A stretch of 64,000 nt of DNA from Sulfurivermis fontis (GTDB taxonomy: Bacteria > Pseudomonadota > Gammaproteobacteria > Thiohalomonadales > Thiohalomonadaceae). The number at the start of each line of letters is the position of its first letter. The first letter of the stretch is position 1. Shown here in pieces: positions 44,171-52,644 of the stretch. The notes beneath the pieces are model-generated. The model made no database searches. It saw only the letters and a list, made by a program, of their open reading frames with translations, and had not been told where the DNA came from. The stretch lies in contig NZ_AP018724.1 in the NCBI RefSeq assembly GCF_004001245.1, positions 2,658,501 to 2,722,500 on the forward strand. Reading direction: 5' to 3'. The translations under genes were made by a program, and so were the position numbers.

Positions 44171-44200
44171 CTGCCGGGCGGGCTTCAGCCCGCCCGGCAG
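44171..44200. repeat. 30-bp REP-like hairpin
   Basis: CTGCCGGGCGGGCT, TC, AGCCCGCCCGGCAG: a 14-bp perfect stem immediately after the terminator. It shares GGCTTCAGCC with the hairpin at 40263 but lacks the GTAG head. Confidence 0.6.
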
Positions 44201-44296
44201 CGTGAGGGGCATCCCCTGGAGCCGCGCCCCGGCACTTGCCCGCCACAGTAACCGCGTATTACAGTCCCCCATCGGCCACGACATAACTATAAATCG

Positions 44297-45409
44297 ATGG
44301 GCGAATCCCCCTACCTGCTGATCGTGCTCACCTCCGCCTTGGCCGGCCTGGTCGCCGGCTTCGTAATGCACCGATCCGATTTCTGCGTCACCGCCATGTT
44401 CCGCGACCTGTTCCTGGTGCGCGACTTCTTCCTGCTGCGCATGCTGGTCTTGCTGGTGGTGGTGAGCATGGCGGCCTTCGAGCTGGGCCGCGCCGGCGGC
44501 CTGCTCGGCCCCTACCCGTTCCCCCTGCTCGGCCCCGGCTCGCTGGCCACCCTCATCGGCGGCGTGCTGTTCGGCATCGGCATGGTGCTGGCCGGCGGCT
44601 GCGTGGTGGGCACGCTGTACAAGCTGGGCGCCGGCAGCGTGGTCAGCGCCGTCGCCTTCGTCGGCCTGCTGGCCGGCTCCGCGCTGTATGCCGAATGGCA
44701 CCCGTGGTGGAGCGCCTTCGCCCGCGCCACCAGCTTCGACCCGGCCATCACCCTGCCGCAGGCCCTGGACATCGACCCGGCGCTGCTGATCCTGCCGCTG
44801 GCCGGCCTCGGCGCCGTTTACCTCTACCGCAGCCAGCGCCGCGGCCTGCTCACCCGCCCGGCCTATGCCACGGGCCACATACCGCCCTGGCAAACGGCGC
44901 TGATCCTGAGCGCGGTCGGCTTCGTCTCCTGGCTGCTGGTGGGCATGCCCCTGGGGATCACCACCTCCTACGCCAAGCTGGGTGCCACGCTGGAGGCGCT
45001 GGTCTGGCCGGAACATGTGGCGGCGCTGGCCTATTTCCAGGTCCAGGGCCTCGAGTACACGCCGCCCTTCGCCGCAGCGGCGGTGCGCGGTGGCGCCGGC
45101 CCGCAGCTGGACGCCATCGCCGCCATCCAGTACCCGCTCATCGTTGGCATCATCGGTGGTGCCGCGGTGTCCGCCCTGCTGGTACGCGAGTGGCGCCTGC
45201 ACTGGCGCATCCCGCCGCGCCACTACGCCTCGGCCCTGCTCGGCGGGATGCTGCTCGGCGCCGCCGCGCGCATGGTGCCGGGCTGCAACATCTGGCACCT
45301 GTGGGGCGGCGTGCCGATCCTCGCGGTGCAAAGCCTGCTGTTCCTGCTCGGCATCCTGCCCGGCACCTGGATCGGCAGCAGGCTACTCGTTCGTTTCGTG
45401 ATCCGTTAG
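44297..45409 (+). CDS. tsuA: YeeE/TsuA-family thiosulfate transporter
   Basis: 370-residue inner-membrane protein of the YeeE/YedE family with about nine hydrophobic helices. The three cysteines that relay thiosulfate in TsuA are visible at about residues 30 (HRSDFCVTAMFRD), 102 (AGGCVVGTLYKLGAG) and 330 (VPGCNIWHLWGG). It is followed ten bases later by a TusA-like gene, as in the tsuAB pair. In a sulfur oxidiser it would import thiosulfate or a related sulfur compound. ATG 44297 chosen; there is no obvious ribosome-binding site, and a TATAAA lies ten bases upstream. Confidence 0.88.
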   Translation: MGESPYLLIVLTSALAGLVAGFVMHRSDFCVTAMFRDLFLVRDFFLLRMLVLLVVVSMAAFELGRAGGLLGPYPFPLLGPGSLATLIGGVLFGIGMVLAGGCVVGTLYKLGAGSVVSAVAFVGLLAGSALYAEWHPWWSAFARATSFDPAITLPQALDIDPALLILPLAGLGAVYLYRSQRRGLLTRPAYATGHIPPWQTALILSAVGFVSWLLVGMPLGITTSYAKLGATLEALVWPEHVAALAYFQVQGLEYTPPFAAAAVRGGAGPQLDAIAAIQYPLIVGIIGGAAVSALLVREWRLHWRIPPRHYASALLGGMLLGAAARMVPGCNIWHLWGGVPILAVQSLLFLLGILPGTWIGSRLLVRFVIR

Positions 45410-45418
45410 GAGCATGCC

Positions 45419-45667
45419 ATGGAAAAGGTAAACAGCATCCACCTCGACATCAGCGGCCAGATTTGTCCCTCCTGCCTGCTGCTGACCCTGAAGGAACTCA
45501 ACCAGCATGCCGCGGCCGTGCGTGCCGGTCAGACCGAGATCGTGGTCACCACCGACGACCGCCAGGCCACCGCCACCATCCCCGACGCGGTGAGCAAGAT
45601 GGGCTATGCGGCCGAGGTCAGCCGGGTGGACGCCGGCTACCGCATCCGTGTCTGCGCCAAACGCTGA
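45419..45667 (+). CDS. tsuB: TusA-like sulfurtransferase (TsuB-type)
   Basis: 82 residues: TusA fold with the active-site Cys in DISGQICPSCLLLTLKEL (C16; second Cys C19), and strand VVTTDDRQATATIPDAVSKMGYAAEV. TusA family proteins carry persulfide sulfur; in the tsuAB system the partner accepts sulfur or reduces thiosulfate after uptake. The second proline of the CPxP signature is replaced by Cys (CPSC), a deviation that could allow a disulfide. AGGAG precedes the ATG. Between the transporter and a GGDEF-EAL gene in one operon. Confidence 0.88.
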   Translation: MEKVNSIHLDISGQICPSCLLLTLKELNQHAAAVRAGQTEIVVTTDDRQATATIPDAVSKMGYAAEVSRVDAGYRIRVCAKR

Positions 45668-45685
45668 GGAAAGCAGGACTACGAC

Positions 45686-47902
45686 GTGGATTACCCGGCC
45701 GAATATTTCAAGGCGATACAGTACATCCGCGCCAAGGTCGATCAGATGCTGACCCTGATCGGCACACTGCCGCTACGCCCGGAGGAGTTGGACGACAAGA
45801 CCCTCATCGACCTGGATCCCATCGGCATCGTCACCGAATCATTCCGCCAGGTTCTCGACCACCTCAACGATACCAACCGCGCGCTGGACGTCGCCAAACA
45901 GGAAATCCGCGCCATCTTCGATGCCATGGACGCCGCGGTGGTCGTGCTCGACGAGGATGGTCGCATCGACGACTGCAACCGCCAGGCGCGCGAATGGCTG
46001 TTCCATAACCGGGAGCACGACGAGATCGTCGGTCAGACACTCGACACAGTATGCGTCTGCAGCAGCCACATGCAGGCCAACCTGACCAGCGGCCAGTTGC
46101 ACGAACACGAATTTCAGGTGGCTGGGCGTCATCTGCAGATCGTGGCCTCGGACATCCACGATGCACAACGCAACAAGATCAAGAAAGTATTCATCTGCTT
46201 CGACATCACGCGGCAGAAGAACATCGAGGCGAGTCTGCAACTCTACGCCAAGGTCTTCGCCAATACCGCCGAGGGCATCGCCATCACCGACGCCGAGACG
46301 CGCTACCTGGAAGTGAACGATGCCTTCTGCCGCATCACCGGCTACAGTGAAACAGAACTGCTCGGCCAGACGCCGAAGATGCTGCAATCGGGCCGGCATG
46401 ATGAAGAGTTCTACGCCGCGCTGCGCCATTCATTGGCCACGACAGGCCAGTGGCAAGGCGAAATCCTCGACCGCGCCAAGGACGGCCGCATCATCCCGCT
46501 GCTGCTGTCCATCAACACGGTATACGATGCGGACGGAAACCTGACCAACTACATCACCATCGTCACCGACATCACCTCGCTGAAGGAAACCCAGACGCGG
46601 CTCGACTTCCTCGCCCACCACGACCCGCTCACCGAACTGCCCAACCGCCTGCTGTTCACCGCGCGGCTGGAACACGCCATCGAGCGCGCCGCGCGCGACC
46701 ACGATCTCTTCGGCCTGCTGTTCATCGACCTGGACCGCTTCAAGACCATCAACGACAGCCTCGGCCACCAATTCGGCGACCGTCTGCTCATCGAGGTGGC
46801 GCGACGCCTGCGCGGCCTGGTGCGCAGGGCCGACACCATCGCCCGTCTCGGCGGTGACGAATTCGTGGTGCTGCTGGAGCGGCTCAACATCCCCGGCGAG
46901 GCCACCACCCTGGCGCACAAGATCGTCAGCGCCATGCGTCAGCCCTTCCATCTGCACGACAGCGAACTGCACGTCGGCTGCAGCATCGGCATCACGCTGT
47001 ACCCGGAAGATGGCACCGACGCGGTGACGCTGCTGAAAAACGCCGACACCGCCATGTACCGTGTCAAGGACAGCGGCCGCGACGGCTACTGCAAATTCAG
47101 CCCGGACCTATCCGAAGCGGCCGATGAGAAATTGACCTTGGAAAACGCGCTGCGGCTGGCCATACGCGACCAACAACTGTTACTGCACTACCAGCCGATT
47201 ATCGACCTGCGCCAGCAGCGCATCATCGCCGTCGAGGCGCTGGCGCGCTGGCCGCACGCCGAGCGCGGCATGGTGCCACCGGATCAGTTCATCCCACTGG
47301 CGGAAGAAACCAAGTTGATCCTGCCCCTGGGCGCCTGGGTCGCCGGCGAGGCCATCGCCCAGTTCATGCGCTGGCGTGCACAGGGGATCGCGCCGGAATA
47401 TATCTCCATCAATGCATCCGGCGTGCAGCTATTTCACCCCAGTTTTGCCGACACCCTGTTCGCACTGCTGCGCGAGCACCAGATGGAAGGCCGCTGCCTG
47501 CAGGTGGAATTGACCGAAAACGTGCTGCTGCGCGACATCAATTCCTGCCGCCATGTGCTTGAGCGCCTGCGCGACCACGGCGTGCGCATTGCCATCGACG
47601 ACTTCGGCACCGGCTATTCTTCGCTGGCCTATCTCAAACAACTGCCCATCGACGACCTCAAGATCGACCGCTCCTTTGTGCGCGACATTCCCGGCGACGC
47701 CAACGACTGTGCCATTACCGAGGCCATCATCGGCATGGCGCGCAACCTGGGCTTGGAAACCGTCGCCGAGGGCGTCGAAACATTGGAGCAGGAAAAGTTC
47801 CTCGCCCACGTTGGTTGCAACAAGGTACAGGGCTATCACTACGCCAGACCGCTTACTGCGAGCGGCTTCGCCGATTTTCACCGTCACTTCGGCAAGCGCT
47901 GA
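45686..47902 (+). CDS. PAS-PAS-GGDEF-EAL c-di-GMP enzyme
   Basis: 738 residues, cytoplasmic, no membrane helix. An N-terminal helical region (about 1-70) is followed by two PAS modules (about 75-180 and 185-310), a GGDEF domain (GGDEF near 388, I-site RRAD five residues before it) and an EAL domain (EAL near 517, INASG, VELTENV, DDFG, KIDRSF, AEGVE). All key residues for both activities are present. The start is GTG 45686, 18 bases after the TusA-like stop, so it is part of the thiosulfate-uptake operon. The end abuts MITE copy 4. Confidence 0.9.
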   Translation: MDYPAEYFKAIQYIRAKVDQMLTLIGTLPLRPEELDDKTLIDLDPIGIVTESFRQVLDHLNDTNRALDVAKQEIRAIFDAMDAAVVVLDEDGRIDDCNRQAREWLFHNREHDEIVGQTLDTVCVCSSHMQANLTSGQLHEHEFQVAGRHLQIVASDIHDAQRNKIKKVFICFDITRQKNIEASLQLYAKVFANTAEGIAITDAETRYLEVNDAFCRITGYSETELLGQTPKMLQSGRHDEEFYAALRHSLATTGQWQGEILDRAKDGRIIPLLLSINTVYDADGNLTNYITIVTDITSLKETQTRLDFLAHHDPLTELPNRLLFTARLEHAIERAARDHDLFGLLFIDLDRFKTINDSLGHQFGDRLLIEVARRLRGLVRRADTIARLGGDEFVVLLERLNIPGEATTLAHKIVSAMRQPFHLHDSELHVGCSIGITLYPEDGTDAVTLLKNADTAMYRVKDSGRDGYCKFSPDLSEAADEKLTLENALRLAIRDQQLLLHYQPIIDLRQQRIIAVEALARWPHAERGMVPPDQFIPLAEETKLILPLGAWVAGEAIAQFMRWRAQGIAPEYISINASGVQLFHPSFADTLFALLREHQMEGRCLQVELTENVLLRDINSCRHVLERLRDHGVRIAIDDFGTGYSSLAYLKQLPIDDLKIDRSFVRDIPGDANDCAITEAIIGMARNLGLETVAEGVETLEQEKFLAHVGCNKVQGYHYARPLTASGFADFHRHFGKR

Positions 47903-47912
47903 ACCCTGCCAG

Positions 47913-48117
47913 GGAAAGTCTGAACAAGTCCATCCAGGACTTCTCAGGTCGCTCCCGCCCCTCCCTGGGCTGCGCGACACAAGTCCATCCATGGATCAAA
48001 CCACGCCAAGCGAAAAGTGTGATTTTCGCTTGGCTTCATTTTTCAACGAATCATCGTCGTTAAAAGATGGCGGCACATCCCTGTGCCACGGAAGCCATGA
48101 ACTTGTTCAGAGCTTCC
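47913..48117 (+). mobile_element. 205-bp MITE-like element, copy 4
   Basis: Full-length 205-bp copy, more diverged than copies 1 and 3 (left end GGAAAGTCTGAACAAGTCC). Flanks are CCAG (left) and CTAG (right), a 4-bp target duplication with one mismatch; the right one is YTAR. The right CTAG contains, on the minus strand, the TAG stop codon of cbbO. It separates the convergent GGDEF-EAL and cbbO genes. Confidence 0.88.
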
Positions 48118-50214
48118 CTAGCGCGTCAGGCGCCGATATATCTCCCCCACCTTGAAGGGCAACTGGCGCACCTCGCTCACCACCGTGTAGTTCACCGCGC
48201 CGTACATGTGCGGCAGGTATTCCGGGCCGTGCTCGTCGATGGTGATGCAGAAGGGATGGATGCCGCTGCGCCGTGCCTCCAGCAAGGCACGGCGCGTGTC
48301 CTCGATGCCGTACACGCCGCGGTAATCGCTGTAGTCGTCCGGCTTGCCGTCGGACAAGGTGATGAGCAGGCGGGTGCGTGCCGCGGTTGCATTCAGCAAT
48401 TGCGTCAGATGACGGATGGCGAAGCCCATGCGCGTGTAGTCCTGCGCACGGATGCCGCTGATCCTTGCCCGCACCTCCGCGCCATACGGCTCGTCGAAAC
48501 GCTTGATGCGGTACAACTCGCAGCGCTTGCGCGTGATGCCGGAGAAACCGTAGATGGCATAGCGATCGCCCAGCGCCTCCAGCGCTTCGCACAGCAACAA
48601 CAGGGCCTCGCGCTCGGCATCATTCACCCAACCGCGGGTGGAGCCGCTCATATCCACCATGAAGGCCACGGCGATATCACGCTCGACGCGGTGCAGGCGC
48701 GTGAACAGCCGGTCGCTCATCTCGCTGCCGTCGCGCGCATCGGCCAGCGCCTCCACCAGGGCATCGATGTCGACGCCATCACCGTGCACCTGACGCTTGA
48801 GCAGCCGTTCCTCGTCGCGCATGGCCTCGAAGCTGCGGCGCAGATGCGCCACCAGGCCACTGTAGCGTTGCAGGGTAGCGGCGACGAAACCGTCGTGTAC
48901 CGGCGCCACCTCCTTCTCGCGCATCACACACCAGTTCTTGCGGTAGTGCTGCCGGCCATGATCCCACTCGTTGTAATAGCTGGCGCCGCGCTCGTGGTAG
49001 GTGCCCTGCCACACGGCATCCGGATCGTCGGCCTGCTCGGTATACAGCGCCGGGTCGTATTCGCCGGGACCGGCAGGCACCAGATACTCATCCGGTATCT
49101 CGCCCAGGTCGAGGCGGATCGAGGTGAGCAGGCGCGCAATCGTTTCCGGCGGCGCCACCGGCGCGTCGTTGAGCGTCAGTTCGAACGAGTCGCCGGCCTG
49201 TGCATCGTCCGCCGGCTCGCGCACCGCCAGACGCGGCGGCGCGCTGTCCGCCGGGGCCTTCTTCCGTTGTTCCTCCAGCCACTGTGCCAGACGCACGCGC
49301 AACAACTGTTTCTCCCGCGCCATGCGTGTCTGCATGCACGCCGCCACCTCATTGAGATACAGCTCCACCTGCCACAGACGCGGCGGCGGCAACGGCGCGG
49401 CATACAGGGACGCCAGCAGCCCCAGGCTGGCTGCGGGCGTACTGCGCGCGCCCTGCACCTGCCTTGCCGCCGCCTGCCAGGCCGCCGGCAGTGCAGCGAC
49501 ATAGTCCGGCTGCAACTGCTGCATCTCGCGGCCGAGGCCCGGCAGGGTGCGGGCGATGATGGCCTCCAGGCGCAGGGTTTCCAGCAGGGCATAGAGGCGT
49601 TGCGCACGCGCAGCATCGGGCCAGCTGGTGAAGTCGGTATGCAGTGCCACACGCAGGGTACCGTGATGGATCTGCGCCCACTGCAGCACGGCCAGCACCT
49701 TGTACAGGCGGAAGTTGTCCTCACGGCCGGCAAGCTGCGCCAGTAGCGCCGGCAGATGAATGGTTTCACTGTCGGTCCAGGCGGTGTCAGCCAACGCCAA
49801 CTTGAGCGGGCGCCCGGCGAGGCCGTGCACGAAGTGCAGCAACACGCCGCTCACCTCATCGAACAGCGCACCGGCAGTGCGTGCATGGCTGTGTTGCACG
49901 AAGCGCTCCACGTCCTGGATCACCGCCAGCGCCGCACGCAGGCCGGCACGGTCGTACACATCCATGGCATGCAGCGCCCAGGCCTCGATCACGCGCGGCT
50001 CCTGCAGCTTGAGCACCTGCGGCGCGCGGCGCACGAACTGATGGGCGATCTCGGTGTTGGTGCTGGCGATGCGCCGCGTCCAGTCGAGCACGAAGGCCTG
50101 CTCCGCCGGAGCCAATGCCAGTATGAGCGGCGCCAGCTCATCGCTGCGGATGAAGCTGAACTCCGTCTCCAGGTATTCGTCGAGGCGGGCGGCGATGTCG
50201 TCTGCGCTCAGCAT
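48118..50214 (-). CDS. cbbO: CbbO-type VWA protein (RuBisCO activase component)
   Basis: 698 residues. N-terminal helical region; C-terminal von Willebrand A domain with an intact MIDAS motif DMSGS (about residue 520, FMVDMSGSTRGW), later T and D residues (RLLITLSDGKPDDYSDYRG), and the conserved block WDHGRQHYRKNWCVMREKE. CbbO binds RuBisCO and couples it to the CbbQ ATPase ring for removal of inhibitory sugar phosphates. The near-identical NorD family is the alternative, but no nitric oxide reductase genes are nearby. Directly downstream of cbbQ. RuBisCO itself is outside the window. Confidence 0.85.
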   Translation of the reverse strand: MLSADDIAARLDEYLETEFSFIRSDELAPLILALAPAEQAFVLDWTRRIASTNTEIAHQFVRRAPQVLKLQEPRVIEAWALHAMDVYDRAGLRAALAVIQDVERFVQHSHARTAGALFDEVSGVLLHFVHGLAGRPLKLALADTAWTDSETIHLPALLAQLAGREDNFRLYKVLAVLQWAQIHHGTLRVALHTDFTSWPDAARAQRLYALLETLRLEAIIARTLPGLGREMQQLQPDYVAALPAAWQAAARQVQGARSTPAASLGLLASLYAAPLPPPRLWQVELYLNEVAACMQTRMAREKQLLRVRLAQWLEEQRKKAPADSAPPRLAVREPADDAQAGDSFELTLNDAPVAPPETIARLLTSIRLDLGEIPDEYLVPAGPGEYDPALYTEQADDPDAVWQGTYHERGASYYNEWDHGRQHYRKNWCVMREKEVAPVHDGFVAATLQRYSGLVAHLRRSFEAMRDEERLLKRQVHGDGVDIDALVEALADARDGSEMSDRLFTRLHRVERDIAVAFMVDMSGSTRGWVNDAEREALLLLCEALEALGDRYAIYGFSGITRKRCELYRIKRFDEPYGAEVRARISGIRAQDYTRMGFAIRHLTQLLNATAARTRLLITLSDGKPDDYSDYRGVYGIEDTRRALLEARRSGIHPFCITIDEHGPEYLPHMYGAVNYTVVSEVRQLPFKVGEIYRRLTR

Positions 50215-50244
50215 AAAGGGCCTGTCAAACGCCTTCGGCGCTCA

Positions 50245-51066
50245 TCAGAACAGCGACGCCGACAGTTCGTTGATCGCCGTCAGCATCTCCGGCTCGTCGG
50301 TGAGGGCCTGGGCGATGGCGCCGGCGCAGGCGGTGACCGGCGGCACGCCGCTGGCGATGAGCTTGCCGGCGTGCACCAAGAGGCGCGTGCTGGCGCCCTC
50401 TTCCAGGCCATTGCCCTTGAGGTGGCGCGTCATGTGGGCGAACTTCACTAGCGTGGCGGCGAGCGGCGCGTCGATGCCGGACTCGCTGGCGACGATGCGC
50501 GCCTCCAGTTCGGCGGCGGGGTAATCGAACTCCAGCGCCACGAAGCGCTGGCGCGTGCTCTGCTTCAAATCCTTCAGCACGCTCTGATAGCCGGGGTTGT
50601 AGGACACGGCGAGACAGAACTCGGGCCCCGCCTGCAGCAGGGTGCCGAGCTTTTCCATCGGCAACACGCGGCGATCGTCGGCCAGCGGATGGATCACCAC
50701 CATGGTGTCCTTGCGCGCCTCGACGATCTCGTCCAGATAGCAGATGGCCCCGGCGCGCACCGCCCGCGCCAGCGGGCCGTCCACCCATACCGTCTCGCCG
50801 CCCTTCACCAGATAGCGTCCCACCAGATCGGAGGCGGTGAGGTCGTCGTGACAGGACACGGTGATCAACGGCCGCTTGAGACGCCAGGCCATGTACTCCA
50901 TGAAGCGGGTCTTGCCGCAGCCGGTGGGGCCCTTCAGCAGCAGTGGCAGGCGGTTGGCGTAGGCCGCCTCGAACACCGCCACCTCGCTGCCACTGGGTTC
51001 GTAATAGGGTTCTGCGGTGATGTAATGCTCTTCCGGGGTGATTTCCGCCACAACGCTCTCCTGCAC
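50245..51066 (-). CDS. cbbQ: CbbQ-type MoxR AAA+ ATPase (RuBisCO activase component)
   Basis: 273 residues: Walker A GPTGCGKT (about 46-53), Walker B CYLDE (about 109-113), the [15 protein letters not shown] and [19 protein letters not shown] segments that mark CbbQ/NorQ. It forms a hexameric ring acting with CbbO. Start is GTG 51064-51066; the core family start [22 protein letters not shown] is 20 residues in. Separated by 30 bases from cbbO. Divergent from qmoA across a 294-base gap. Confidence 0.9.
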   Translation of the reverse strand: MQESVVAEITPEEHYITAEPYYEPSGSEVAVFEAAYANRLPLLLKGPTGCGKTRFMEYMAWRLKRPLITVSCHDDLTASDLVGRYLVKGGETVWVDGPLARAVRAGAICYLDEIVEARKDTMVVIHPLADDRRVLPMEKLGTLLQAGPEFCLAVSYNPGYQSVLKDLKQSTRQRFVALEFDYPAAELEARIVASESGIDAPLAATLVKFAHMTRHLKGNGLEEGASTRLLVHAGKLIASGVPPVTACAGAIAQALTDEPEMLTAINELSASLF

Positions 51067-51360
51067 TCTGCGCTATTCCCGATAAAAAAGCTTAAGTAAA
51101 TAACCCCACCGATACAACCCGAACGCCCCCATCCATCGCTCCACGCCGTCATGGCGCGACATTCCGCAATACATACATGCAATCTATTCAGTTATCGGAA
51201 AATTCGATGTTCCTTATATGTAATTTCTTATGGAGAGCGGGTATCGTGTCGTTCCTATTCAAAAAGGACTATTTCCCCGTGGCGCCTGGCGTCCTAGTCT
51301 TGCGGACCACACAGCCACGCGGCGCAGAATTCGCATGCATCCGTTGATGGAGGAAATTCA
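51067..51360. promoter_or_regulatory. Divergent promoter region between cbbQ and qmoA
   Basis: 294 bases without a gene, markedly AT-rich at 51180-51230. This must contain the promoters of cbbQ (leftward) and of the qmo cluster (rightward). Weak -10-like hexamers are present around 51210-51225 and 51340, but I see no strong -35/-10 pair or dyad I can assign. The qmoA ribosome-binding site GGAGG is clear at 51348-51352. Confidence 0.45.
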
Positions 51361-52641
51361 ATGTCTGAGGTAATCGCAACCAACCAGACCATACTGGTCG
51401 TGGGTGGCGGCATCAGCGGCCTGACGGCGGCCCTGGAGGCAGCCGAGTGCGGCAAGCAGGTGATCCTGCTGGAAAAGTCGCCCAGCGTCGGTGGCCGTGT
51501 CAGCCAGCTGCACAAATACTTCCCCAAGCTGTGTATCCCCACCTGCGGTCTGGAAATCCAGTACCGCCGCCTCAAGGCCAACAAGAACGTGCGCTTGATC
51601 ACCATGGCGGAAGTGACCGGGATCAGCGGCGCGGCCGGCAATTTCACCGTCAACGTCAAGGTGGCGCCGCGCTATGTCAACGAGAACTGCACCGCCTGCG
51701 GCGAATGCGAAAAGGCCGTCTCCGCCGAGTTCCCCGATGAGTTCAACTACGGCATGAAGCAGCGCAAGGGCGCCTATCTGGTGTCCCACATGGCCTACCC
51801 GCAGCGCTACGTCATCGACCCGCGCATCGTCGGCACCGACGACGGCGAGAAGGCCAAGGCCGCCTGCAAGTACGGCGCCGTGGACCTGGGGATGCAGGAA
51901 CAGAACCTGAGCCTCAACGTCGGCGCCGTGGTCTGGGCCACCGGCTGGAAGCCGTACGATGCGGCGAAGATCCAGCCCTACGGCTACGACCGCTACGAAA
52001 ACGTCATCTCCAACGTCGAGTTCGAGCGCATGCTGGACCCGTTCGGCCCCACCGGCGGCAAGATCGTGCGCCCCTCCGACGGCCAGGCGCCGAAGAACAT
52101 CGCCTTCATCCAGTGCGCCGGCTCCCGTGACGTCAATCACCTCAAGCACTGCTCGCGCATCTGCTGCATGGCCACCCTGAAGCAGACCACCTATGTGCGT
52201 GACCAGTTGGGCGACAACTGCAAGTCCACCGTCTACTACATCGACATCCGTGCCATCGACCGCATCGACGACTTCCACCGCAAGGTGAAGGAAGACCCCA
52301 ACGTCACCTTCGTCAAGTCCAAGGTCGCCAACATCGTCGCCGGCAGCGGTGACAACGTGGTGCTGAAGGGCGTGGACACCGAGGGTTACAAGCGCTACGC
52401 CAACGAGCACGACCTGGTCGTGCTGGCCACCGGCATGGAATCCACCGTGCCGGCCGGCGTGTTCCCCGCTGGCGTCCCCATCAACGAACACAACTTCATC
52501 GATCTCGATAGTGACTGCGGCATCTACGGTGCCGGCTGCTCGTCCGATGCGCTGGACGTCAACCGTGCCGCGCAGAACGCCACCGCGGCCGCGCTGCGCG
52601 CCATCCAGGTGGTCAATCGGGTTGCAGGTCAGGAGGGTTAA
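51361..52641 (+). CDS. qmoA: QmoA-like flavoprotein (HdrA-related)
   Basis: 426-residue soluble flavoprotein: FAD site GGGISG at residues 15-20 (TILVVGGGISGLTAALEAAE), a Cys segment FPKLCIPTCGLE, CTACGECEKAV near 110, and a second nucleotide site. This is the smaller HdrA-like subunit of the Qmo complex, which exchanges electrons between APS reductase and the quinone or heterodisulfide-type partners. First gene of qmoA-qmoB-hdrC-hdrB. Excellent GGAGG before ATG 51361. aprBA is not in the window. Confidence 0.92.
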   Translation: MSEVIATNQTILVVGGGISGLTAALEAAECGKQVILLEKSPSVGGRVSQLHKYFPKLCIPTCGLEIQYRRLKANKNVRLITMAEVTGISGAAGNFTVNVKVAPRYVNENCTACGECEKAVSAEFPDEFNYGMKQRKGAYLVSHMAYPQRYVIDPRIVGTDDGEKAKAACKYGAVDLGMQEQNLSLNVGAVVWATGWKPYDAAKIQPYGYDRYENVISNVEFERMLDPFGPTGGKIVRPSDGQAPKNIAFIQCAGSRDVNHLKHCSRICCMATLKQTTYVRDQLGDNCKSTVYYIDIRAIDRIDDFHRKVKEDPNVTFVKSKVANIVAGSGDNVVLKGVDTEGYKRYANEHDLVVLATGMESTVPAGVFPAGVPINEHNFIDLDSDCGIYGAGCSSDALDVNRAAQNATAAALRAIQVVNRVAGQEG

Positions 52642-52644
52642 ACA

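Noticed and set aside
48118-51066. norD/norQ (nitric oxide reductase accessory) instead of cbbO/cbbQ
   Set aside because: No norCB or other denitrification genes are near. The autotrophic sulfur context favours CbbQO, though the families are close and the RuBisCO genes are not visible.
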